The translations under genes and the position numbers were made by a program. Below, in pieces: positions 1-7,450 of a stretch of 16,291 bases of DNA. The DNA comes from an uncultured Ruminococcus sp. (GTDB lineage: Bacteria > Bacillota > Clostridia > Oscillospirales > Acutalibacteraceae), in assembly GCA_902767175.1 (NCBI GenBank), contig CACXGH010000046.1:1-16291 (forward strand), in the 5' to 3' direction. Under the pieces are notes generated by a model that was not told where the DNA came from, made no database searches, and was given only the letters and a program-made list of their open reading frames with translations. The number at the start of each line of letters is the position of its first letter. Positions within the stretch are counted from its first letter, which is position 1.

Positions 1-92
1 GTGTCCGGTGGACACCTCTGCCGAAGGCAGAAGCACCGACCGAGCCGGCAGGCGAGACTCGGGGGACATCGACGCTTGTTATAAGAACAAGC
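1..92. other. GC-rich hairpin cluster, possible 3' part of a structured RNA
   Basis: I find no credible gene here. The stretch is GC-rich compared with the rest of the window and consists almost entirely of consecutive inverted repeats: GTGTCC/GGACAC (1-6 with 10-15), TCTGCC/GGCAGA (17-22 with 26-31), CCGAG/CTCGG (40-44 with 58-62), and GCTTGTT/AACAAGC (74-80 with 86-92). The last stem lies directly against the terminator-like hairpin at 93-130. An open frame runs from base 8 into the methyltransferase gene, but it has no ribosome binding site. The chain of hairpins could be the 3' part of a small structured RNA whose 5' end lies outside the window, or an elaborate 3' untranslated region. The strand is assumed to be plus only because a terminator follows on that strand. 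Confidence 0.35.
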
Positions 93-137
93 AAGGCACG
101 GTATTCTGTCGTCACAGTTTACCGTGCCTTCTTTTGT
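93..137 (+). terminator. Hairpin terminator, copy 1 of a related pair
   Basis: An 11-bp stem (93-103 with 120-130, AAGGCACGGTA/TACCGTGCCTT) is followed by a symmetric TT/TT internal loop, a 4-bp CTGT/ACAG upper stem and a CGTC tetraloop. A short T-rich tail (CTTTTGT) follows, consistent with an intrinsic terminator of whatever lies upstream. The same architecture recurs at 12177-12212 with a changed apical stem and one compensatory pair change at the base. Confidence 0.7.
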
Positions 138-169
138 ACCTCTTTCAGAATAATAATGCTGTACAGAAA

Positions 170-198
170 TTGACAATTACTGTTTCCGGTGGTATTAT
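170..198 (+). promoter_or_regulatory. Sigma-A type promoter of the methyltransferase operon
   Basis: A perfect -35 box TTGACA (170-175) is separated by exactly 17 bases from TATTAT (193-198). Transcription would start near 205, giving a leader of about 20 bases before the ATG at 227. The promoter sits just downstream of the terminator at 93-137, which isolates this unit from upstream transcription. Confidence 0.8.
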
Positions 199-226
199 AT
201 ACGCAAAATCGTTAAGGAGGAAGAAA

Positions 227-1015
227 ATGAGGCTTGATAATATAGATAACGAAAAAAGCTTTGATTTCGGAAGAACATCAGATGATTACTTCAGATACCG
301 TAATATCTATCCGAAAAGTATGTATGATAAACTCATAATGTCAGGAATAGGGAAAAAGGGACAGAAAATACTCGACCTTGGCAGCGGTACGGCTGTTTTG
401 CCTCTGAATATGTACCGCACAGGTGCAGTGTTTACCGCATCAGATATTTCTGAAAATCAGATAAGATGCGGCAGACAGCTTGTTCTCGACAAAGGTATTG
501 ACAATATAGAATTCAGGGTATGTTCTGCTGAGGATACAGGCTTTGAAGACAGCAGCTTTGATGCAGTAACCGCTGTTCAGTGCTTTCATTATTTCAACGC
601 TGACAAAGCGGCCGATGAGATACAAAGGATATTGAAGCCGGAGGGTTTGTTCTGTAAAATATTTATGGATTGGCTGCCGTATGAGGATAAATTAATTGCC
701 GGAACGGAAGCCCTTGTTCTGAAGTATAATCCCGATTGGAGCGGCGGTGGCTTTCGTGAATACAAATACAGCTATCCTTCATGGGCAGAGGGAAAATTCC
801 TGATTGAAACCATACATTCTTACAATACGGTACTGTCATTTGAAAAAGAAGCATGGATAGGCAGGATAAGAACCTGCAGAGGAGTAGGTGCGTCACTGTC
901 TGAGGACAGAATAACCGCATTTGAAAATGAATACCGTGAGCTGCTTAGCAATTATGAGGAACCGCTCAGCCTTAAGCATCAGATACATATTGAAATATAC
1001 AGAGCAAATAAATAA
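227..1015 (+). CDS. Class I SAM-dependent methyltransferase
   Basis: This 262-residue protein is predicted to transfer a methyl group from S-adenosylmethionine to an unknown acceptor in the cytoplasm. The Rossmann-fold signature ILDLGSG lies at residues 48-54. It is followed by an acidic strand end (D73 in ASDIS), an AED at about 101-103, the FDAVTAVQCFHYF strand at 111-123 and LKPEG at 136-140, in the order typical of the Methyltransf_11/25 group. The frame is open back to base 8, but the ATG at 227 has a strong AAGGAGG site and lies just after a consensus promoter, so the longer reading is rejected. The first gene of a three-gene unit, it ends 21 bases before the HD-domain gene. The substrate cannot be read from the sequence. 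Confidence 0.9.
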   Translation: MRLDNIDNEKSFDFGRTSDDYFRYRNIYPKSMYDKLIMSGIGKKGQKILDLGSGTAVLPLNMYRTGAVFTASDISENQIRCGRQLVLDKGIDNIEFRVCSAEDTGFEDSSFDAVTAVQCFHYFNADKAADEIQRILKPEGLFCKIFMDWLPYEDKLIAGTEALVLKYNPDWSGGGFREYKYSYPSWAEGKFLIETIHSYNTVLSFEKEAWIGRIRTCRGVGASLSEDRITAFENEYRELLSNYEEPLSLKHQIHIEIYRANK

Positions 1016-1036
1016 ACGAAAAGAGGAACTTCTGCC

Positions 1037-1618
1037 ATGGAACACATATCAAGAGAAAAAGCCCTGGAACTGCTTAAAAAGTATAATAAAGACCCGTTTC
1101 ATATCCGTCATGCACTGACTGTTGAAGCTGTGATGAAATGGTTTGCAAATGATCTCGGTTACGGCAATGAGGCTGAATATTGGGGAATAGTCGGACTGCT
1201 GCATGATATCGACTTTGAGCAGTATCCCGAACAACACTGCATAAAGGCTCCCGAACTGCTTCGTGAGGGCGGGGCAGGAGAGGATATCATTCATTCGGTA
1301 TGCTCCCACGGGTATGGCATAACTGTCGATATAAAGCCTGAACATGAAATGGAAAAAGTACTGTTTGCCGCCGATGAGCTTACAGGACTAATCTGGGCGG
1401 CGGCATTGATGAGACCGTCCCGGAGCACCTTGGACATGGAACTTAAATCCCTGAAAAAGAAATACAAGAGCAAGGGATTTGCCGCAGGCTGTGACAGGGG
1501 AGTTATAGAGCAAGGAGCAGAGATGCTCGGCTGGGAGCTTTCTGTTTTGCAGGAAAAAACACTGAAAGCTATGCAGGACTGCGAAGAAGAAATAAATACA
1601 GAGCTTGGAGAAGCATAA
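1037..1618 (+). CDS. HD-domain phosphohydrolase family protein
   Basis: This 193-residue protein has the metal-binding residue pattern of the HD superfamily: H25 in FHIRH, the H56-D57 doublet in GLLHDID, H86 and H91 in the following helices, and D113 in AADELTGL. HD proteins of this size are usually cytosolic metal-dependent phosphohydrolases acting on nucleotides or other phosphate esters; many, like this one, have no assigned substrate. The ATG has an AGAGGA site 10 bases upstream. It lies between the methyltransferase and the acetyltransferase genes on the same strand and is probably co-transcribed with them. The C-terminal 70 residues are charged and helical without a recognisable second domain. 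Confidence 0.88.
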   Translation: MEHISREKALELLKKYNKDPFHIRHALTVEAVMKWFANDLGYGNEAEYWGIVGLLHDIDFEQYPEQHCIKAPELLREGGAGEDIIHSVCSHGYGITVDIKPEHEMEKVLFAADELTGLIWAAALMRPSRSTLDMELKSLKKKYKSKGFAAGCDRGVIEQGAEMLGWELSVLQEKTLKAMQDCEEEINTELGEA

Positions 1619-1656
1619 ATATGATCCTATACAATACGCATAAAGGAGTGAATACA

Positions 1657-2223
1657 ATGCAGCATCTCGGAACAAAAACACTTGAAACAAAAAGGCTGAT
1701 ACTCAGAAAGACGATAGACGGGGACGCAGAGATAATGTTCAGGAATTGGGCAAATGACGAAAGAGTAACACGTTTTATGACATGGGAGCCGTATGAAACT
1801 GCGGCTCAGCTTCGCAGTACATATCACAAATACCTTATGGAAAACCGTGACAGAGATGACTTCTATGATTGGAAGATAGTACTGAAAGAAACAGGCGAGC
1901 CTGTCGGGAATATTTCTGTTGTGGAATACAGCGAGGATATTGCGGCAGCCGAAATAGGCTACTGTCTCGGATATGCTTGGTGGCATAAGGGCATTATGAC
2001 CGAGGCATTTACCGAGGTAATAAGGTTTCTTTTTGAAGAAGCAGGGCTTAACAGAATAACTGCACGTCATGATGTGCGAAATCCTCATTCGGGAGATGTC
2101 ATGAAAAAGTGCGGTCTTTTATATGAAGGCACACTAAGACAGGGCGGAAGAAATATACAGGGTATCTGCGATACTGCAGTTTACGCCATTCTCAGAGAAG
2201 ATTATGAAGCTGTGAAGAACTGA
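1657..2223 (+). CDS. GNAT family N-acetyltransferase, RimJ/RimL-like
   Basis: This 188-residue protein resembles the Acetyltransf_3 (RimJ/RimL) branch of GNAT enzymes, which acetylate protein N-termini or small amines using acetyl-CoA. Visible hallmarks are the N-terminal TKRLILR strand (11-17), the acceptor-side GNISV strand (84-88), the EIGYCLG strand (99-105), the acetyl-CoA loop in WWHKGIMTEA (108-117), and the C-terminal N-x-x-S plus KKCGLLYEG segment (142-158). An in-frame ATG at 1621 exists, but the ATG at 1657 has AAAGGAG at the proper distance and begins at the usual family N-terminus. It is the last gene before the terminator at 2248. The acceptor substrate is unknown. Confidence 0.9.
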   Translation: MQHLGTKTLETKRLILRKTIDGDAEIMFRNWANDERVTRFMTWEPYETAAQLRSTYHKYLMENRDRDDFYDWKIVLKETGEPVGNISVVEYSEDIAAAEIGYCLGYAWWHKGIMTEAFTEVIRFLFEEAGLNRITARHDVRNPHSGDVMKKCGLLYEGTLRQGGRNIQGICDTAVYAILREDYEAVKN

Positions 2224-2247
2224 GCCGCCGATAATTAATGAATCACT

Positions 2248-2280
2248 AAAAAGCCGTATCTCATGATACGGCTTTTTCTT
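2248..2280 (+). terminator. Intrinsic terminator of the methyltransferase-HD-GNAT operon
   Basis: A 13-bp stem (2248-2260 with 2265-2277, core AGCCGTATC/GATACGGCT) closes a TCAT tetraloop. It has A residues on the left flank and a T run on the right, so it could work in both directions. It lies 24 bases after the acetyltransferase stop codon. Confidence 0.93.
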
Positions 2281-2337
2281 GTTTTATGTAATATAGCTAA
2301 AAAATCACGCTTTTTCGAGGATATTTTATTCGTTTGA

Positions 2338-2366
2338 TTGACAGAAAATATGCTTTGTGTTATAGT
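2338..2366 (+). promoter_or_regulatory. Promoter of the five-gene AAA+ operon
   Basis: TTGACA (2338-2343), a 17-base spacer, and TATAGT (2361-2366) preceded by TGT, which makes an extended -10. The predicted start is near 2373, leaving about 45 bases of leader before the ATG at 2419. No other convincing promoter is visible before 12130, so this one probably drives all five genes. Confidence 0.8.
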
Positions 2367-2418
2367 AATTATGTATGTGAAACTGTAAACTGACAGAAAG
2401 GGGACTGAAGCTCTGACT

Positions 2419-3048
2419 ATGAATGATATACTTCGCTACAGTGAAAGAATAAAGCAGACTGAGCTGTTAGGTCCCGGCAAACGCTCTGTAATATGGGTAT
2501 TCGGCTGCTGCTTTGACTGTGAAGGGTGCATAGCCCGCAATTTCAGATACGGAGAGCATAAGGAAGCTTCCCCGCAGGAAATGGCGGAATGGTTTCTGTC
2601 GAACGGCACCAATGAGCTTACCATAAGCGGAGGAGAGCCGATGCTGCAGGCAAAGGCTCTTGCCGATACAATAGAGCTTATCAGACAAACACTGGATACA
2701 GGGGTTATTATCTATACAGGCTTTGTCTATGATGAGCTTCTGAAAAAGAGCGTTACAGAACCTGATATAACCCGGCTTTTGTCACAGACCGATATACTGA
2801 TAGACGGCCCGTATATAAATGAAAAGGATAATAATGAGCCGTACAGAGGTTCATCTAATCAAAGAATAATTCAGCTCAGCGGCAGATATGCAGAAACGGC
2901 TGAAGAATATTATTCCGGAACAAAGGGCAGACGGATAGAAATAATACTGAATGACGAAAAGACTATGATGGTCGGTGTTCCTGCAAAGGAACAGGCTCAG
3001 ATATGGCAGAATATAAAGGCACTGAGCGAAAATCAGCAGATCTTATAA
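2419..3048 (+). CDS. NrdG-family radical-SAM (4Fe-4S) activating protein, orphan
   Basis: This 209-residue protein matches the NrdG/glycyl-radical-activase type of radical-SAM enzyme, which uses a [4Fe-4S] cluster and S-adenosylmethionine to generate a radical. The cluster cysteines C30, C34 and C37 form the CX3CX2C motif. They are followed by ISGGEP (69-74), the YTGFVYDEL strand (99-107), DILIDGPY (125-132) and YRGSSNQRI (142-150), which match NrdG closely. The C-terminal tail of about 55 residues extends past the NrdG core. No glycyl-radical reductase (NrdD) lies nearby, so a role in ribonucleotide reduction is doubtful; a partner within the operon is inferred. The best purine-rich site (AAGGGG at 2398) is about 15 bases from the ATG, which is long. 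First gene of the operon. Confidence 0.85.
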   Translation: MNDILRYSERIKQTELLGPGKRSVIWVFGCCFDCEGCIARNFRYGEHKEASPQEMAEWFLSNGTNELTISGGEPMLQAKALADTIELIRQTLDTGVIIYTGFVYDELLKKSVTEPDITRLLSQTDILIDGPYINEKDNNEPYRGSSNQRIIQLSGRYAETAEEYYSGTKGRRIEIILNDEKTMMVGVPAKEQAQIWQNIKALSENQQIL

Positions 3049-3060
3049 GGAGGCTACACG

Positions 3061-4275
3061 ATGAGTGAAAATACTATAAGCTATAACCCGAATACCGCAG
3101 TAAATATAGAGGTTTTCGGCTTTACGGGAGTTACAGTAAGGTCTGCATCTAATCCTGTAACGGTGGATACAAGAATGCCTGTCATGATAAAATTCTCAAG
3201 AATGATAGGCTCATGGGTCGCTGATTTTCAGGGAAATAATATCCTTATAAAAGAAGGAAAATTCAGTACCAGCTCAGAGCGTCTTACCGTAAGCTTTTCA
3301 GGGAATACCGATATTACAGTAAGGTCAACGGGCGCTCCCGGAGAACAGGTGCTTAAATTCAACCGTGTGACAAGCATTGTTATCATCGGAAAAAATGCCT
3401 GCAGGATCGAAGTTAACAACGCTCAGAATACAGCAAACAGACCTTCTCCGCTGCCTGTCAATAATGAGGTGCAGCGTCAGCCCCGTACTTCACCGCTGCC
3501 CGTCAATAACGAGGTGCAGCGTCAGTCCCGTCCTTCACCATTGCCTGTGAATAATGAGGTCAGACAGGTGCAGAGATTTTCGCCGCTGCCCGTAAATGAT
3601 GAGGTACACAGAGCGCAGGGAGCTTCTCCTCTGGGCGCTATGGAGCAGGGAGGTATGTCTGCTCAGGGCGTCAGCTCCTCACAGGGCGGTACAGCAGCTC
3701 AGGACAGGGAAATAACACGGCTCAGGACAGAGCTTGCTCAAAAGGATAAAGAGATAGAAAAGCTCAGGAATGACATAACAGACAGTCTTGAAAAGCTTGC
3801 TGACGCAAAAGGAGCCGAGCTGATGTCACTTAACACAAGGCAGCTTGCTGCGATAGAGAAGATAAAGGAAAACAATATAGCAATAGAAAAGGCCGAGCAA
3901 AGCCTTACGGAAACTCAGAAAAAGGTCGACGCAGTACAGCGTGACCTTGATGCAAAGAACGCACAGCTTGCAGAGCTTGGCAGCAAGGCTGAGGTAATGT
4001 CGCTTGACTGTGAAAAGGCTATGACGGCTATAAATGAAATAAGAGCTCACGCAAAGCTTGACAAGGAAACAGCAGAGCTTCTTGAAGACGGTGTCGAATT
4101 AAAGAAAGGAACTGTTACTGATACGATCACCGAGCTTGAGAAGGAGCTTGATAAAGTGGACGAAAAAATAGCATTGATAATCAGACTAAAGGCTAATTAT
4201 AACACAGACCTGCAGAACACTATAGATACAGGCTCGGGAGAGCTTACTAACAAGCAGGAGACGGGAGGTCAGTAA
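3061..4275 (+). CDS. Unrecognised protein: beta-rich head, SPLPVNNEV repeats, coiled coil
   Basis: I do not recognise this 404-residue protein. Residues 1-122 look beta-rich and contain two related segments, TVRSASNPVTV near 24-34 and TVRSTGAPG near 80-88, suggesting an internal beta repeat. Residues 129-188 are four 15-residue tandem repeats with consensus SPLPVNNEVQRQ plus a variable end, followed by a degenerate SPLG start and a Gly/Gln/Ser linker. From about residue 214 to 385 the sequence is a highly charged heptad-like coiled coil (ITRLRTELAQKDKEIEKLR). There is no signal peptide or membrane segment, so it should be cytosolic. The AAGGAGG site precedes the ATG, and the gene starts 12 bases after the radical-SAM gene. 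A scaffold or adaptor role, or a substrate of the neighbouring enzymes, is inference only. Confidence 0.85.
   Translation: MSENTISYNPNTAVNIEVFGFTGVTVRSASNPVTVDTRMPVMIKFSRMIGSWVADFQGNNILIKEGKFSTSSERLTVSFSGNTDITVRSTGAPGEQVLKFNRVTSIVIIGKNACRIEVNNAQNTANRPSPLPVNNEVQRQPRTSPLPVNNEVQRQSRPSPLPVNNEVRQVQRFSPLPVNDEVHRAQGASPLGAMEQGGMSAQGVSSSQGGTAAQDREITRLRTELAQKDKEIEKLRNDITDSLEKLADAKGAELMSLNTRQLAAIEKIKENNIAIEKAEQSLTETQKKVDAVQRDLDAKNAQLAELGSKAEVMSLDCEKAMTAINEIRAHAKLDKETAELLEDGVELKKGTVTDTITELEKELDKVDEKIALIIRLKANYNTDLQNTIDTGSGELTNKQETGGQ
3445..3636 (+). repeat. 45-bp in-frame tandem repeat, four units plus a fragment
   Basis: Units begin at 3445, 3490, 3535 and 3580 with an exact 45-base period, and a truncated fifth begins at 3625. 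Each encodes SPLP-V-N-[ND]-EV followed by a Gln/Arg-rich, more variable end (QRQPRT, QRQSRP, RQVQRF, HRAQGA). The DNA copies differ at many third positions while the protein core is kept, which points to selection on the peptide rather than a very recent duplication. Confidence 0.9.
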
Positions 4276-4276
4276 A

Positions 4277-5701
4277 ATGGCAAGTGAAGCCGAACTCAGA
4301 AGAAGGATAAAAGAGCTTCAGAAGGAAATAGACAATATAAACCGTGACCGCCGCAAAATGCAGAATGAAATGACGAAAAAGACCGACCGTGAAACGGCTA
4401 AGCTCAAGTCACAGTATAAAAACGACCTGAAACGGCAGAAGTCCGAAACTGACGAGGCATATTCAAGAAGGCTGAGGGATTTTCAGAATGAGATGACAAG
4501 AAAGGCTCAGGCTGAAAACGAAGCGATGCAGCGTGAGAGCGAAAGGCTGCTCAGCGAACAAAATGCTAAGCTTAAGGAACTGAGCAATGCCAATGATGAG
4601 CTTTTAGAGCTTCTGAAAACCATGAAGCAGCGCACCGAGCAGACAGACGCAGTACATAGGGAGTATGCACTTGAACTGATCGCACAGGCGGCACAGGCAC
4701 GAAATGATACCGATAAAAAGCCGCATGAATTCTTCTATAACGGTGAATTTGAGATTATAGACTCTCACTGCAGTGAGCTTGCCTCTGAGATAGATAAACA
4801 GATGTATCAGGCAGCAGCAGCAGATGCAGGCAGTGTAATACTTGAATTCGACCTGCTGAAAACAAAGACGGATAAATCCTTCGAGGAATGGCTGCAGGCA
4901 TTTACGGATTATTCTTCAATAGTGAAAAGAATAGCTCGTCAGATAGAGCTGCTTGAGGAATATGAGCTTACAACGGCAGCAGGCACATTTGTAATGAAGG
5001 ACAATGAGCTTGAATTCTGGAGCAGCGGTACATATATTGCGTTCCGTGAGAAAATTAGGAGAGCTGCTGAACAGATAAACGAAATCGAGAAAAGCGGTAT
5101 AGAGCAGTATCTTAAATCGGCAGACCATAAGAACAGAAAGCATATTTTTGCACTTGTCACCGATGCTAAAAAATGGAGCGATGAGCTTAGCGGCATTACA
5201 AACTGTATTCTCAGCGAGAGACTTCTCTCAGATGAACGCTGGTTTCTTGCACAGCAGGCTGAAAAGGTACTGAAAGACAAGGGCTACAGGAAGGTAAAGA
5301 AGAAATTCCGTGAGCCTGACGGATTTATAATGACTCAGCCGTGGTATCCTGATGATAAGCTTTCAAAGTCATGTCCTCTTGAATGCTTTGACCTTATTAT
5401 GACGGTGCAGGGCGAGGATATGCTGAATATTACATTTGTCCCGTACAGAGAAAACGGTCTTGCGGTAAGAAATTACTGCATAATATCGCTTACGGCAGTG
5501 ACTATAACAAACAGCGAACATATACGCACAATTGTCAGCAGTGCGGCGCAGTCTGTAAAGAGCATATCCCCGTCAATAAATATTCTTGCAATGGGAGATA
5601 AGCAAAGACAGGAAAATGAGATCAAGGCTCAGGAGCAAAGCGGCAAGAAGCAGCCAAGCCCCGAACAGCAGATAACATATATTGAAAGAAAATATAAGTA
5701 A
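4277..5701 (+). CDS. Unrecognised coiled-coil protein with C-terminal globular domain
   Basis: I do not recognise this 474-residue protein. Residues 1-125 form a long charged coiled coil (RRRIKELQKEIDNINRDRR and onward). A helical middle region follows (about 130-330), then a likely alpha/beta domain at about 335-440 containing GFIMTQPWYPDD and a beta-like MLNITFVPYRENG segment. The tail is hydrophilic and Gln-rich. No signal peptide or transmembrane segment is seen, so it should be cytosolic. The ATG is one base after the stop of the previous gene, and its GGGAGG site lies inside that gene's last codons, so the two are probably translationally coupled. It is likely a structural partner of the flanking coiled-coil proteins; this is inferred from context. 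Confidence 0.85.
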   Translation: MASEAELRRRIKELQKEIDNINRDRRKMQNEMTKKTDRETAKLKSQYKNDLKRQKSETDEAYSRRLRDFQNEMTRKAQAENEAMQRESERLLSEQNAKLKELSNANDELLELLKTMKQRTEQTDAVHREYALELIAQAAQARNDTDKKPHEFFYNGEFEIIDSHCSELASEIDKQMYQAAAADAGSVILEFDLLKTKTDKSFEEWLQAFTDYSSIVKRIARQIELLEEYELTTAAGTFVMKDNELEFWSSGTYIAFREKIRRAAEQINEIEKSGIEQYLKSADHKNRKHIFALVTDAKKWSDELSGITNCILSERLLSDERWFLAQQAEKVLKDKGYRKVKKKFREPDGFIMTQPWYPDDKLSKSCPLECFDLIMTVQGEDMLNITFVPYRENGLAVRNYCIISLTAVTITNSEHIRTIVSSAAQSVKSISPSINILAMGDKQRQENEIKAQEQSGKKQPSPEQQITYIERKYK

Positions 5702-5717
5702 AACGGAGGTATAAGAA

Positions 5718-7433
5718 ATGAGTGGAGAAGCATCAGGTGTAATTTTCGGTATATTTGCAGTAGCGGCATTGGCACCTTATATCATAGGTGTTGCTGCGGT
5801 AGCCGCAACTGCCGCCGGCGTAGTCCGTGCAGGCAGGTCGATAAAGCAAAACGCAGACAGAAGAAACGCACAGCAGCAGAGAATGCAGGCACAAAGCAGC
5901 AATACATACAGAACATACAATTCATCAAATTCTTACGGTTCGGCTTCCTATAATACTTCGGGCTATAATGCTCAGGGAAGCTATACAGCCCCTGCCCCTG
6001 TATATTCACGACAGAATAATTATGCCCGGCAGCAGACACAGCAGAGTCAGACAGAGCAGCAGCAGCGTCAGAGACAGGAACAGCAGCGCCGTCAGAGAGA
6101 GGAGCAGCTTGCGCTGAATAACTGCAGCAGAGAGCTTGACTCTCTTTATGAAAACATGAGAAATACCGTAAGAGAGGAAAGACTTGCAAACGAGGCATAT
6201 CAGGAGCAGATGGCAAACCGCTTTGAAAGAATAGCCGAGGAACTGAACAACATCGGCACACAGCAGGTAACTGCAGAAATGCTTGACAGCAGAATAGCTC
6301 AGAGCAGAAAGCAGATAAATGCCGAGTATACAAAGCAGAGAGAAGCGTTCAAGGCTCAGATTGATAAGGGAAATGCGGCTATATCTCAGACAATTGCGAA
6401 AATAGACCAGAGCAATGCCGAAAAGCAGCAGCTCGTTCAATGGGAGCAGCAGACAGCAGCCGCAATTCAGATGCAGAGAGCTGCAGCCGAGAGCGCTTTG
6501 CGTGATGCAGAGGCGTCCGTAAAGCTGCTGAAAAGCATGGCAGAGTCTGACGGCGACATTGAGTTCAGAAGAAAGGCAGGCTCTATTGAAGCTGCCTATA
6601 ACCGTGCAAGGTCAATGTTCGACCAGAGTATGTATCAGGGTTCTTTCGCAAACGCAAGAACTGTGATAAGGGAAACCGCAATGACGGTATCAGAGCATAT
6701 ACAAGAGCAGCTTGAAGCAGATGTTCTCGAAAATCAGCTCAGAGCAAGACTTGAGGGACTTCTTGAAGAGCTTGCACAGAGAAGATTTATAGTTTTCAAT
6801 AACGGTGCAAGAGCTGATAAAAGACAGGAAAAGGGCGACCTTTATAAATTCTCTCAGGGAAAGTATAAGGAGACAGTACAGAGCCTTGAACAGCAGCTTG
6901 AGGTACTTGACGCAAAGTCAGGAACTCTTACCGGATATGAACTTAATAAGGCTATAGAGGAATTCGACAATGAGACACAGCCCTCTGCCAAGAGAATGGT
7001 TGATAAATCAGTAAATATCATGCGAGGATATTACGAAAGACTGATAGCCCTTGACGTAATAGCGGACTTCATGACTGAGCAGAATTATACGATGCAGTGG
7101 GCAGCCCCCGTTGCAAACGACCTCAGTCAGAAGCTTGTTGTAAACTTCAGGCAGAATAACACGGGCAATGAAATATCCGTTACACTCGATAATGATTTCG
7201 ACTCGGGCGACCTCTCTAAAATGGCAATGGAGGTACTCACCTTTAACGGCAGCGGACAGCCTGTCAGCGAGACCGAAAAACAGAGACTCCGCTCCATGCT
7301 CAATAAAAAGCTTGAACAGGCAGGACTTAAGGGAAATATTGCCTGCAGCGGAAATGTCAACAGAGAGTCCGACAGAAAGGAATATACCTCAAAAGAGCAG
7401 GTGAAGCAGCTTGCGCCTAAGAGATTATTCTGA
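5718..7433 (+). CDS. Membrane-anchored Gln-rich coiled-coil protein, unrecognised
   Basis: This 571-residue protein starts with a hydrophobic Ala/Gly/Val stretch at about residues 7-36 (FGIFAVAALAPYIIGVAAVA) with Pro in the middle. That could be one long transmembrane helix or a short membrane hairpin, followed by basic residues (RAGRSIK). Residues 44-110 are Tyr/Ser/Asn/Gln low complexity, and 110-135 are extremely Gln/Arg rich. Residues 135-350 are a long coiled coil. A C-terminal alpha/beta domain at about 440-545 contains LVVNFRQNN and ISVTLDND strands. No cleavable signal peptidase site is evident. The site CGGAGG precedes the ATG by 8 bases, and the gene begins 16 bases after the preceding one. 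It would tether the operon's products to the membrane, an inference from topology alone. Confidence 0.83.
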   Translation: MSGEASGVIFGIFAVAALAPYIIGVAAVAATAAGVVRAGRSIKQNADRRNAQQQRMQAQSSNTYRTYNSSNSYGSASYNTSGYNAQGSYTAPAPVYSRQNNYARQQTQQSQTEQQQRQRQEQQRRQREEQLALNNCSRELDSLYENMRNTVREERLANEAYQEQMANRFERIAEELNNIGTQQVTAEMLDSRIAQSRKQINAEYTKQREAFKAQIDKGNAAISQTIAKIDQSNAEKQQLVQWEQQTAAAIQMQRAAAESALRDAEASVKLLKSMAESDGDIEFRRKAGSIEAAYNRARSMFDQSMYQGSFANARTVIRETAMTVSEHIQEQLEADVLENQLRARLEGLLEELAQRRFIVFNNGARADKRQEKGDLYKFSQGKYKETVQSLEQQLEVLDAKSGTLTGYELNKAIEEFDNETQPSAKRMVDKSVNIMRGYYERLIALDVIADFMTEQNYTMQWAAPVANDLSQKLVVNFRQNNTGNEISVTLDNDFDSGDLSKMAMEVLTFNGSGQPVSETEKQRLRSMLNKKLEQAGLKGNIACSGNVNRESDRKEYTSKEQVKQLAPKRLF

Positions 7434-7450
7434 TAAGAAGGTATTTGAAG

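Noticed and set aside
8..226. Longer N-terminus for the methyltransferase starting at base 8
   Set aside because: It would run through a terminator and a consensus promoter and has no ribosome binding site, whereas AAGGAGG precedes the ATG at 227 and the family N-terminus fits there.
3445..3636. 45-bp repeats as a CRISPR array
   Set aside because: The units are contiguous, in frame and without unique spacers, and no cas genes are nearby.
5782..6333. Reverse-strand open frame of 183 codons opposite the Gln-rich protein
   Set aside because: It is a Cys/Leu-rich mirror of Gln/Ser/Arg codons in the plus-strand gene and lacks a ribosome site or recognisable domain.
7445..7450. TTG start for the AAA+ protein
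   Set aside because: The TTG is only 3 bases from the AAGAAGG site; the ATG at 7451 has 9 bases of spacing. The difference is two residues.
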